DNA of 63,121 bases, taken from Kiritimatiellia bacterium (lineage in GTDB: Bacteria; Verrucomicrobiota; Kiritimatiellia; RFP12; UBA1067). This document shows, piece by piece, positions 51,794 to 59,190 of this stretch (position 1 is the first letter of the stretch; the number at the start of each line of letters is the position of its first letter). The DNA is taken from the NCBI GenBank assembly GCA_017514235.1, contig JAFWKK010000032.1, positions 1-63,121 on the forward strand, read 5' to 3'. The notes beneath the pieces are model-generated. The model ran no database searches and had not been told where the DNA came from. It saw nothing but the letters and a program-made list of their open reading frames with translations. The translations under genes were made by a program, and so were the position numbers.

Positions 51794-51826
51794 ATGGCAG
51801 AAAGACAATTAAGATATGAAACTTGA
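51794..51826 (+). CDS. Short upstream reading frame overlapping the argS start
   Basis: ATG to TGA encodes MAERQLRYET. Its stop overlaps the first codons of argS (ATG 51816) in a different frame. Two of its ten codons are AGA for arginine, a codon that is rare in neighbouring genes, which use CGC. This is the form expected of a leader peptide that senses charged arginine tRNA, but it may also be chance. Confidence 0.35.
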   Translation: MAERQLRYET

Positions 51827-53486
51827 CGCAACCGTGAGGTCGGCCTTCGAGAAGGCGTTTCCAGGGGAGGACTTCGGCTTTGTCAGGGTGACGCCTGCGA
51901 CGGACCCGAAGTTCGGCGACTACCAGTGCAACGACGCTCTCAAGATCGCAAAGCGGCTCGGCATGCCCCCGCGCGAAGTCGCCGCAAAGGTCGCCGCCAA
52001 CGTCGACCCTTCGCTCAAGGCTGAGGTCGCAGGGCCCGGCTTCCTCAATCTTACGGTGTCCGCCGCTTGGCTGGCAGCCGCGCTTGCGGACCTCGCCGCC
52101 AAGCCCGGCTGCGGAATTCCGCAGAACGGCGCGGGCAAGAGGGTCGTAATCGACTACTCGTCCCCGAACGCGGCGAAGCAGATGCACATCGGCCATATAC
52201 GCTCCACCGTGATAGGCGGAGCGCTCGACCGCATATTCCGTGCGCTCGGCTACGATGTCGTCGCCGACAACCACCTCGGCGACTGGGGAACGCAGTTTGG
52301 AATACTCATCAAGGGCTACCGAGAATGCCTTTCCGACGACGAGCGCGCCAACCTCACCGTCGCCGCGCTCGAGAAATGCTACGTGCTCTCCGCCGCGAAG
52401 GCCAAGGCCGACGAAACCTGGAAGGACGCCTGCCGCGCCGAGCTGGTGAAGCTTCAGCAGGGTGACGCCGGCAACCTTGCGCTCTGGAAGCGGTTCATCG
52501 ACATCTCGATAGGCGAGTTCGAGCGCATGTACGAGAAGCTGGGCGTGAAGTTCGACACCTACCGCGGCGAGTCCTACTACAACGACATCATGCCTGGCGT
52601 CGTCGCAAGGCTGCAGGAGATGGGCCTTGCCGTGGAGAGCGAGGGCGCCCTTGTCGTCAATCTCGAGGCCGAGAACCTCGGCGTCGCGATCGTCAGGAAG
52701 TCCGACGGCGGCTACAACTACACGACGAGCGACCTCGCGTGCGTCAAGACGCGCGTCGAGGAATACGCCCCCGAACGCATAATATACGTGACCGACGCGC
52801 GTCAGCAGCTCCATTTCAAGCAGTGGTTCTCGATTGCGGCGAAGATGGGCTATACGGACGTCAAGCTCGTGCACGTTCCCTTCGGCCTGATGTCCTACCA
52901 GGGCAAGGCCATATCGACCCGCGAGGGCAACCTGATACGCCTCGACGACCTGCTGACGGAGGCGAAGCGCCGTGCGCTCGAGATCGTGCGGGACCGCGGC
53001 GGTGACGAGAAGCTTGCCGAGCAGATAGGCTACGGGGCCGTGAAGTACTCCGACCTTTCCCACGATCCGGCGACGGACATCGACTTCAGCTGGGACAAGG
53101 CGCTTGCGCTGGAGGGCAATTCCGGCCCGTACCTGCAGTATGCCTACGCGCGCGTCTGCTCCCTGATGGCGAAGGCCGGCGTGGACGCGGCAGGGCCGTC
53201 CGGCGGAACGTTCGCGGTCGAGACGCCGAGCGAGAAGCGCCTTGCCCTGCAGCTGCTGGAGTTTCCCGGCGCAGTCGTCAGGGCTGCCGAGGCGTACAAG
53301 CCGTCCGTGCTGGCCGACTATCTCTTCCAGACGGCGCAGCTCTATTCGAGCTTCTACCAGAACTCGCCGATCCTGAAGAGCGAGGCGGCGGTGCGCGAGG
53401 CGCGGCTGGGGCTTTGCGCCCTCTTCGGCCGCATATTGCGCACCGGCCTGAACCTGCTCGGCATCGAGACGCCGCAGCACATCTGA
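51816..53486 (+). CDS. argS: Arginyl-tRNA synthetase
   Basis: This 556-residue class I synthetase charges arginine tRNA in the cytoplasm. The ArgRS N-terminal tRNA-binding domain (about 1-85) is followed by the catalytic core with SSPNAAKQMHIGHIRS (HIGH at 124-127), DNHLGDWGTQFGILIKGY, a KAISTREGNLIRL segment that replaces KMSKS, as in many ArgRS, and a C-terminal helical anticodon-binding domain (EFPGAVVRAAEAYKPSVLA). Length is normal for the family. There is no good Shine-Dalgarno sequence, and a 10-codon reading frame overlaps the start, so initiation may depend on it. The EamA transporter gene follows after 1 nt. Confidence 0.95.
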   Translation: MKLDATVRSAFEKAFPGEDFGFVRVTPATDPKFGDYQCNDALKIAKRLGMPPREVAAKVAANVDPSLKAEVAGPGFLNLTVSAAWLAAALADLAAKPGCGIPQNGAGKRVVIDYSSPNAAKQMHIGHIRSTVIGGALDRIFRALGYDVVADNHLGDWGTQFGILIKGYRECLSDDERANLTVAALEKCYVLSAAKAKADETWKDACRAELVKLQQGDAGNLALWKRFIDISIGEFERMYEKLGVKFDTYRGESYYNDIMPGVVARLQEMGLAVESEGALVVNLEAENLGVAIVRKSDGGYNYTTSDLACVKTRVEEYAPERIIYVTDARQQLHFKQWFSIAAKMGYTDVKLVHVPFGLMSYQGKAISTREGNLIRLDDLLTEAKRRALEIVRDRGGDEKLAEQIGYGAVKYSDLSHDPATDIDFSWDKALALEGNSGPYLQYAYARVCSLMAKAGVDAAGPSGGTFAVETPSEKRLALQLLEFPGAVVRAAEAYKPSVLADYLFQTAQLYSSFYQNSPILKSEAAVREARLGLCALFGRILRTGLNLLGIETPQHI

Positions 53487-53487
53487 C

Positions 53488-54366
53488 ATGCGCCGCGGCA
53501 TCGTCTGCATCTGCCTGAGCGCGTTCGGGTTCGCGCTGATGGCGATGTTCGTGCGCATGGCGGACGTCGTAGGCGAGCCGTTGCCGGCGATCCAGAAGGC
53601 GTTCTTCCGCAATCTTGTCGCGGTGGCGCTCGCCCTGCCGGCGTTCCTGCGGATGCGGCGCCGCGATCCCGCGCTGCGGCACGGCGGCCCCATGTCGGCG
53701 GGCGACTGGCTGGCGCTCGTGCTGCGCTCCCTCTGCGGCACGCTCGGCGTCTTCACCAACTTCTACGCGATTTCGGTCATTCCGCTGTGTGACGCGATGG
53801 CGCTGAACAAGACCGCTCCGTTCTTCACGCTTCTCGCCTGCTGGGTGTTCCTAGGCGAGCGCATGCGCCCGAGGCAGCTGCTGTGCGTCGTCGGAGCGTT
53901 CCTCGGCGCGATGCTCGTGGTGAAGCCGGGCTTCTCCGGCGGCCTTACGTTCCCGTCGCTGATCGGGCTTTCGAGCGGGGCGTTCGCCGGGTTTGCCTAC
54001 GCCTTGCTGCACCGGCTGGGGCGCCGCGGCGTCAGCGGAACCTTCATCGTGCTGTTCTTTTCGGTGTTCTCCTGCCTGGCGTGCCTGCCGTTCATCGCGG
54101 TCGGGAGCAGGCCGATGAACTGCGCGCAGCTGGCGGCGCTCGGCGGGGCGGGGGCCGGCGCGGCGCTCGGGCAGTTCGGCATAACCTGGGCGTACCGGTT
54201 CGCGGAACCGCGTCAGATCGCCGTCTACGACTATTCGGGACTGATATTCGTCTCCGCGTTCGGCTTCCTGGCGTTCGGGCAGGTGCCGGACGCCTGGAGC
54301 TGCCTCGGCTTCGCCGCCATAGTCTCAATGGCCGTCCTCCTCTATGCCCGTGAGCGCACGGCCTGA
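53488..54366 (+). CDS. EamA/DMT family transporter
   Basis: The 292-residue protein has ten hydrophobic helices in two EamA repeats. AIQKAFFRNLVAVALALPAF and CDAMALNKTAPFFTLLACWV, then LGERMRPRQLLCVVGAFLGA match the family, and ITWAYRFAEPRQIAVYDYSG marks the second repeat. EamA proteins export or import small metabolites such as amino acids; the substrate cannot be predicted. It begins 1 nt after argS and is likely co-transcribed; its 3' end is near the fabD promoter. Confidence 0.87.
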   Translation: MRRGIVCICLSAFGFALMAMFVRMADVVGEPLPAIQKAFFRNLVAVALALPAFLRMRRRDPALRHGGPMSAGDWLALVLRSLCGTLGVFTNFYAISVIPLCDAMALNKTAPFFTLLACWVFLGERMRPRQLLCVVGAFLGAMLVVKPGFSGGLTFPSLIGLSSGAFAGFAYALLHRLGRRGVSGTFIVLFFSVFSCLACLPFIAVGSRPMNCAQLAALGGAGAGAALGQFGITWAYRFAEPRQIAVYDYSGLIFVSAFGFLAFGQVPDAWSCLGFAAIVSMAVLLYARERTA

Positions 54367-54374
54367 AAGTATGG

Positions 54375-54380
54375 TATAAT
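54375..54380 (+). promoter_or_regulatory. -10 box of the fabD operon
   Basis: ATGG-TATAAT ends 7 nt before the fabD ATG (54388); no ribosome binding site intervenes. Confidence 0.6.
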
Positions 54381-54387
54381 AACGGTC

Positions 54388-55308
54388 ATGAGCTACTGTT
54401 GCATGTTTGCCGGTCAAGGCGCCCAGGTTCCCGGCATGGGCAAGGACTTCGCCGAGGCGGATGCCGAGGCGATGGGGTTCTTCGACAAGGCCAACGCCGT
54501 CCTCGGCTTCGACCTCAAGAAGGTTTGCTTCGAGGGGCCGGCCGAGGAGCTTGTGAAGTCGAACGTCTGCCAGCCCGCGATCTTCGTCGTGAGCTATGCC
54601 GCGTTCGCGGCCCTGCGCAAGCGCAAGGCGATCGACTTCGCATGCGCCGCCGGGCTGTCGCTTGGCGAGTGGGGGGCGCTTTGCGCCGCCGGCGTGCTGG
54701 ACTTCGACTCCACCCTCAAGGTGCTGGAGGCGCGCGGCCGCTTCATGCAGGAGGCTTGCGAGGCGGCCCCGTCCGGCATGATCGCCGTCGTCGGCGCGTC
54801 GTCCGACCAGCTGAAGGCGCTCTGCGAGCGGACCGGCTGCACCGTCGCCAACATCAATTCCGCGGCGCAGCAGGTGCTGTCCGGCTCGAAGGACGCGATA
54901 GCCGCCGCCGCCGCCGCCGCCAAGGAACTTGGCATAAAGCGGGCGATTCCGCTGGCTACGGCCGGGGCGTTCCATTCTCCGTTCATGGCGTCCGCCCGCG
55001 AGAAGCTGGCCCCCGTGCTGGATTCCGTCACGTTCGGCATTCCGCGTTTCCCGGTCCTTTCCAACGTGACTGGGCGGCCCCACCAGTCAGACCCCGGGGC
55101 GATCAAGGCGGCGATGCTCGAGCAGGTGACGGGTACGACCAACTGGGCGGCGGACGTCGAGGCGGCCAAGGCGCTTGGCTGCACGGCGTTTGTGGAGTTC
55201 GGTCCCGGCAAGGTGCTGTCGGGCCTGGTGAAGAAGATCGACGCGGCGTTGGCCACGTTCAACGTATCTGACGTAGCGTCGCTGGAAGAAACCGCAGGAG
55301 GGCTGTGA
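54388..55308 (+). CDS. fabD: Malonyl-CoA:acyl-carrier-protein transacylase
   Basis: The 306-residue enzyme transfers malonyl groups from CoA to acyl carrier protein in fatty acid synthesis. The N-terminus (CCMFAGQGAQVPGMGKD) is typical, with the active-site motif GLSLGEW (Ser91) and a second-half histidine in GAFHSPFM. VANINSAAQQVLSGS and FVEFGPGKVLSGL match other family blocks. Length is normal. It is followed after 1 nt by fabG. The start is leaderless by promoter position, a notable arrangement for a housekeeping gene. Confidence 0.95.
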   Translation: MSYCCMFAGQGAQVPGMGKDFAEADAEAMGFFDKANAVLGFDLKKVCFEGPAEELVKSNVCQPAIFVVSYAAFAALRKRKAIDFACAAGLSLGEWGALCAAGVLDFDSTLKVLEARGRFMQEACEAAPSGMIAVVGASSDQLKALCERTGCTVANINSAAQQVLSGSKDAIAAAAAAAKELGIKRAIPLATAGAFHSPFMASAREKLAPVLDSVTFGIPRFPVLSNVTGRPHQSDPGAIKAAMLEQVTGTTNWAADVEAAKALGCTAFVEFGPGKVLSGLVKKIDAALATFNVSDVASLEETAGGL

Positions 55309-55309
55309 A

Positions 55310-56041
55310 ATGGGAACGCTTGAGGGCCGCATAGCGATAGTAACCGGCGCGTCGCGCGGAATCGGCGCGGCGATAGTGGGCAAGCTTGCCGCCGAGGGGG
55401 CGACTGTAGTCGCTTGCGCACGCTCGATCGAGTCATGCCCGGGCGCTTCGCTCTGCCTTAAGGTGGACGTGTCGAACGCCGGGCAGGTCGATGCCTGCGT
55501 GAAGGAGACGGTTGCGAAGTTCGGGCGGGTCGATATCCTCGTCAACAACGCCGGCATCACGAAGGACGGGCTGCTGATGAGGATGTCCGACGCCGACTGG
55601 AACCAGGTGATCGACATCAACCTCAAGGGCACGTTCCTCTTCACGCGCGCGGTGTCGCGCCCGATGATGAAGAACAAGGGGGCGGACGGGCAGCCGACCG
55701 GCGGCGCGATCGTCAACATCGCGTCGGTAGTGGGCATCACCGGCAACGCCGGGCAGGCGAACTACACCGCGTCCAAGGGCGGCGTCATCGCGCTGACGAA
55801 GACCGTAGCCAAGGAGCTTGGCTCGCGGCAGATACGCTGCAATGCGGTCGCCCCGGGGTTCATACGTTCGCAGATGACCGACGTGCTGCCCGAGGACGTC
55901 AAGAACCAGTATGCCCAGACCATTCCGCTTAAGCGGTTCGGAGAAGCGACGGACGTCGCCAACGCCGTCGCCTGGCTTGCGTCGGACGCGGCTTCCTACG
56001 TGACCGGGCAGGTCATAAGCGTCAACGGGGGCATGGTCTGA
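55310..56041 (+). CDS. fabG: 3-oxoacyl-ACP reductase
   Basis: The 243-residue SDR enzyme reduces 3-oxoacyl-ACP using NADPH. It shows TGASRGIG (cofactor binding, residues 12-19), NNAGITKDGLLMRM, the catalytic Ser139-Tyr152-Lys156 (NIASVVG and YTASKGG) and a C-terminal GQVISVNGGM. Length and motifs are those of FabG. It lies 1 nt after fabD and upstream of acpP, the classic cluster order. Beta-ketoacyl synthase (fabF) is not in the window. Confidence 0.95.
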   Translation: MGTLEGRIAIVTGASRGIGAAIVGKLAAEGATVVACARSIESCPGASLCLKVDVSNAGQVDACVKETVAKFGRVDILVNNAGITKDGLLMRMSDADWNQVIDINLKGTFLFTRAVSRPMMKNKGADGQPTGGAIVNIASVVGITGNAGQANYTASKGGVIALTKTVAKELGSRQIRCNAVAPGFIRSQMTDVLPEDVKNQYAQTIPLKRFGEATDVANAVAWLASDAASYVTGQVISVNGGMV

Positions 56042-56078
56042 TACCCCCTTGCGCACTCATTGGGAAATTTGGTAAAAT
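56041..56078 (+). promoter_or_regulatory. acpP promoter
   Basis: TTGCGC (56049-56054) and TAAAAT (56073-56078) are 18 bp apart. Across 38 bp including ATACCCCCTTGCGCA it differs from the cysteine-rich protein promoter at only about six positions. AAAGGAG follows before the ATG at 56112. Confidence 0.7.
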
Positions 56079-56111
56079 AATAGCACCAACAACAAAGGAG
56101 TTGAAAAGAAC

Positions 56112-56378
56112 ATGGCAGGAAAACTTGAAGAACGCGTGAGAGACATCATCGTCGAGCAGCTTGGCGTCAACGCCGATCAGGTTACGCCGGAGGCTTCGTT
56201 TATCGACGATCTCGGTGCCGATTCGCTTGACAGCGTCGAGCTCATCATGGCGTTTGAGGAAGAATTTGGAGCGGCTATTCCCGAGGAAGACGCCGAGAAG
56301 CTTACCACGATCGGCAAGGTTGTCGATTATTTGAAGGCCAAGGGCTACGGCGACGACGGCGCTGCGCCTGCGCAGTGA
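56112..56378 (+). CDS. acpP: Acyl carrier protein
   Basis: This 88-residue acidic protein carries fatty acyl chains on a phosphopantetheine arm attached at Ser38 in the motif [13 protein letters not shown]. Helices I-III are easily seen ([14 protein letters not shown], then [11 protein letters not shown] and [16 protein letters not shown]). It has its own strong promoter within the fab cluster and a clear AAAGGAG. Its stop overlaps the next GTG start. Confidence 0.96.
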   Translation: MAGKLEERVRDIIVEQLGVNADQVTPEASFIDDLGADSLDSVELIMAFEEEFGAAIPEEDAEKLTTIGKVVDYLKAKGYGDDGAAPAQ

Positions 56379-57409
56379 CGGCGAAGGGCGATATGCCCGA
56401 ATACGCGATCGGCAGGATCGTGTTCGGCAGCGCCGCATCGATTGATGCGGCGTACCGACTTTTTAGGGATCAGTCGATTGACGAATCACGGTTGGCGGAG
56501 GCGGCTCCGCCGTTTCCTGCGCGGCGGCAGGCGCTGTCTGGCGAAGCGCGTGTCGCCGGGATCGGCACTTTCAAGGGCAGCGAACGGCAGTCTGTCACGT
56601 TCGCGCCGAGCGAGCGTCCGGGCTGGTGGATCCGCCGCATGGACCAGCCGGAGCAGCTCGACACCAAGGTGGACATCGCAAACCTTTGGACCAGCGCCCA
56701 GAACCTGGTGCTGAGGTCCGGTTCGCCGCACAACTACCTGCGCATGGTCGAGCACATCATCGCGCTCAAGTGCGGCTTGGGGCTGGATGACGTGCTGCTC
56801 AAGGTCTATTCCGGCGATCCTCCGCTTTTCGACCAGTCGTCGATCCCCCTGATCGAGACGGTCGAGCGCGCCGGCATCGTGGATGGCACGGGGGACGCGA
56901 CCTACGTGACGGTTCGCGAACCGGTCGCTTTCGGCGGCAGCCGCGGCGACTTTCTTCTTTTCTTTCCGGCGGAAGGCGGCGACCGCCGCCTGCGCATCGA
57001 CTGCGCCATCTCCTGGAATACGGTGATCGGCCGCCAGCGCGTGCTGTTCGACGTAACGCCCGAGACGTTCCGGTATGCGGCTCTGGCCCGCACGAACGCG
57101 ACCCACCGCCAGTACCTCTTCGTCAAGACAATAGGCAAGCTGTTTGCCGCGACGCGCAACTGGGGCTACAACGAGCGCAACATACTCATTCATGGCCCTA
57201 GGCGCTACTATACCGAACCGCGCTTCCACGTGGGCGACAAGTTCCTGGAGCCGGTCTGGCACCGGGCGGCCCTGGACCTGATGGCGGCGCTTGCCCTCAC
57301 CGGGGAGCACCGCTTCTGCGGCACGGTCGTCTCCTACCGCGCCGGGCATACGCTTGACTGCGATGCCGTCCGGGCGCTTTACCGCAACAACCTTCTGAAG
57401 CAGGTCTGA
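56375..57409 (+). CDS. LpxC-like UDP-3-O-acyl-GlcNAc deacetylase homologue, altered metal site
   Basis: The 344-residue protein aligns with LpxC, the zinc deacetylase of lipid A synthesis: [20 protein letters not shown] (Glu126-His127 correspond to the conserved EH), [31 protein letters not shown] and [11 protein letters not shown] (His325). In usual LpxC the metal His and Asp are three residues apart (HKxLD) and are followed by IGD; here there is an extra residue (His296 to Asp301) and IGD becomes MAA. The protein is also longer than the typical 300. It may be a divergent active enzyme, or one with a changed or lost metal site. GTG 56375 overlaps the acpP stop by 4 nt (GTGA). Confidence 0.72.
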   Translation: MTAKGDMPEYAIGRIVFGSAASIDAAYRLFRDQSIDESRLAEAAPPFPARRQALSGEARVAGIGTFKGSERQSVTFAPSERPGWWIRRMDQPEQLDTKVDIANLWTSAQNLVLRSGSPHNYLRMVEHIIALKCGLGLDDVLLKVYSGDPPLFDQSSIPLIETVERAGIVDGTGDATYVTVREPVAFGGSRGDFLLFFPAEGGDRRLRIDCAISWNTVIGRQRVLFDVTPETFRYAALARTNATHRQYLFVKTIGKLFAATRNWGYNERNILIHGPRRYYTEPRFHVGDKFLEPVWHRAALDLMAALALTGEHRFCGTVVSYRAGHTLDCDAVRALYRNNLLKQV

Positions 57410-57423
57410 GGAGCTTGGGCGAC

Positions 57424-58194
57424 ATGGACGCGACCGCATGCAATCCGATGAGCCTTGTCGGCCGGCGTGTGCTGGTCACCGGCGCATCGTCGGGAATAGG
57501 TCGCGCTACGGCGGCACTTGCGGCGGCGCTCGGCGCGGACGTGGTGCTGACGGGCCGGCGGAGCGACGAGTTGGAGCGCACGCGTGGCCTGATGGCGCGT
57601 CCCGATGCACACCTGGCAGTCGTCGGCGACCTGAAGGACGCCGCATTTGTCGATGATCTTGCCTCCCGTGCCGTTGACGGGGGGCGGTTGGACGGCTTCG
57701 TTCACGCTGCAGGCGCCTGCACCGTCGTGCCAGTAGGCGTTGTCAGTTCCGCAGTGCTTGCCGATTCCATGGCTGTAGGCTACGGAGCGTTCATGCTTTT
57801 GATGAGGCGGCTGGCGCGGAAGGGGTCTTCGAACGACGGTTTCTCCGCTGTCGCGGTGTCGTCAGTCTCGGCCGAGGCCGGCTGGCCCGGCGGCGCCCCC
57901 TATGCCGGAAGCAAGGGCGCGGTGAATGCGGCGGTCCGTGCACTGGCTGTAGAGCTTGCGCCTCGTCGGATTCGTGTCAACGCGGTCTGCCCGTCGCACA
58001 TCCGCACGCCGCTTTTCGAGTCGCTTACGGCCGGAGCCGGTGAATCGGCAAAGGCGGCCCTCGCCACAAAGCAGCCCCTTGGGCTGGGCGATCCGGAGCA
58101 GGTCGCGTCGGCAATATGCTTTCTCCTTAGTAGCGCGGCGTCATTCGTCACGGGTGTTTGCCTGCCTGTTGACGGCGGTTATCTTGCGCAATAG
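57424..58194 (+). CDS. Short-chain dehydrogenase/reductase, FabG-like
   Basis: The 256-residue SDR has VLVTGASSGIG (cofactor binding), a SSVSAEAGWPGGAPYAGSKG segment with the Ser, Tyr and Lys catalytic residues, NAVCPSHIRTPLFES and a C-terminal GVCLPVDGGYLA. It could reduce a fatty acyl, sugar or other carbonyl; the surrounding fab/lpx genes suggest a lipid or lipid-A-related substrate. GAGGAG lies 10 nt before ATG 57424. TTG 57415 is the alternative. It closes the fatty acid/LpxC cluster. Confidence 0.85.
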   Translation: MDATACNPMSLVGRRVLVTGASSGIGRATAALAAALGADVVLTGRRSDELERTRGLMARPDAHLAVVGDLKDAAFVDDLASRAVDGGRLDGFVHAAGACTVVPVGVVSSAVLADSMAVGYGAFMLLMRRLARKGSSNDGFSAVAVSSVSAEAGWPGGAPYAGSKGAVNAAVRALAVELAPRRIRVNAVCPSHIRTPLFESLTAGAGESAKAALATKQPLGLGDPEQVASAICFLLSSAASFVTGVCLPVDGGYLAQ

Positions 58195-58227
58195 CAAGTA
58201 AAATCATCGGAGTGTTGGCTTAGTCTC

Positions 58228-58251
58228 GGCAGGTGCTGCCCGACACCGGGC
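58228..58251. terminator. Two overlapping hairpins downstream of the SDR gene
   Basis: GGCAG-GTG-CTGCC (58228-58240) and GCCCG-ACAC-CGGGC (58238-58251) share bases and cannot both form. There is no U-tract. They may act as a Rho-type or weak terminator for the fab cluster. Confidence 0.3.
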
Positions 58252-58309
58252 TAGTAGCTTGGCGGCTCCGTGAAAAGATCAAGTTTTTATAGGAAAGCAA
58301 ACACTCCAT

Positions 58310-58338
58310 TTGTAATGATAGGCTAAATATGCTATAAT
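58310..58338 (+). promoter_or_regulatory. Promoter of the 58348 gene
   Basis: TTGTAA (58310-58315) and TATAAT (58333-58338) are separated by 17 bp; the -10 ends 9 nt before ATG 58348. Confidence 0.55.
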
Positions 58339-58347
58339 GCGGCACCA

Positions 58348-59172
58348 ATGAAAGGGTGCTATAGAGTCTTCCGATGGCGGATGACGCTGACAGTGTTTGT
58401 CATTATGCTGTCTGGCGTTGCGTTTTCCTCCATTGAGGATAAGGTGCTGCGGTTCTCGACGCCTGGAATCGACCGCTATGCGGACGGTTCTGCAGTCGTG
58501 GACGGCGAGTGCTATGCGCTTGTTTGGTCGCCCGCCGGCAAAGGGTTCTCCGGCTTCAACGCCGACGGCACGACCGTCTCGCCCGGCGACCGCGTGGTTC
58601 TCGCCGGTGCGCTCGCGAAGGACGGAAAGTGCCGCGACGCGCTTTTCCAGATTCCTGCCGAGGAATACAAGGCGCTTGAGATTGGCAACTGGGCGGTCTG
58701 CCTCGTCGACACGCGTAACTTGGCCGGCGTCCCGCTCGGCGCCAGGAACGGCAAGCCTCTGCGCGTCAACCGCTGGGGAGTCGTTCCAGGCGGCGTCGAA
58801 ATAAAGGAGCCGGGTTCCGCCGATTTTGGAGCCGCCTATGTGAAGAGCGCGCGCCTTGCCGCGTCTTCGGCAGGGGAAGGCGATGGCGGTGTGTCCGCGC
58901 GGCCAGTTCGCGCCACCACGCTTTCTGCCGTGCCGCCCGGCATCAGGCCGCCGAAGATCACGGCCATGGAGATTTCCGACGACGAGGTTGTGCTGGCGGT
59001 GGAGGATACCGAGCCTTACCTCTCCTATGTGATAGAGTCCGGCGCGACCCCAAGTGACTTGAAGGCGGACTATTTCTCCGACGTCGTTGACGGCGAGTCC
59101 GGCGCGGAGGTCGTGATCGGCACGCAGCGGACCGCCAACCGCCGCTTCTTCAGGGTGACGAGGGCCAAGTAA
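58348..59172 (+). CDS. Secreted protein of unknown function
   Basis: The 274-residue protein has a signal peptide (about residues 11-28). The first half is beta-rich with conserved-looking repeats around DRYADGSAVVDGECYALVWS and AGKGFSGFNADGTTVSPGDR. The second half has a different beta-sandwich and ends with ANRRFFRVTRAK, a common C-terminus of secreted proteins with a closing beta-strand. I recognise no catalytic motif. It lies 18 nt before the DUF2341 protein gene and probably shares its transcript, which suggests that it helps in secretion, folding or attachment of that protein. Confidence 0.65.
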   Translation: MKGCYRVFRWRMTLTVFVIMLSGVAFSSIEDKVLRFSTPGIDRYADGSAVVDGECYALVWSPAGKGFSGFNADGTTVSPGDRVVLAGALAKDGKCRDALFQIPAEEYKALEIGNWAVCLVDTRNLAGVPLGARNGKPLRVNRWGVVPGGVEIKEPGSADFGAAYVKSARLAASSAGEGDGGVSARPVRATTLSAVPPGIRPPKITAMEISDDEVVLAVEDTEPYLSYVIESGATPSDLKADYFSDVVDGESGAEVVIGTQRTANRRFFRVTRAK

Positions 59173-59190
59173 GGAGAGAAGGGGGATACG

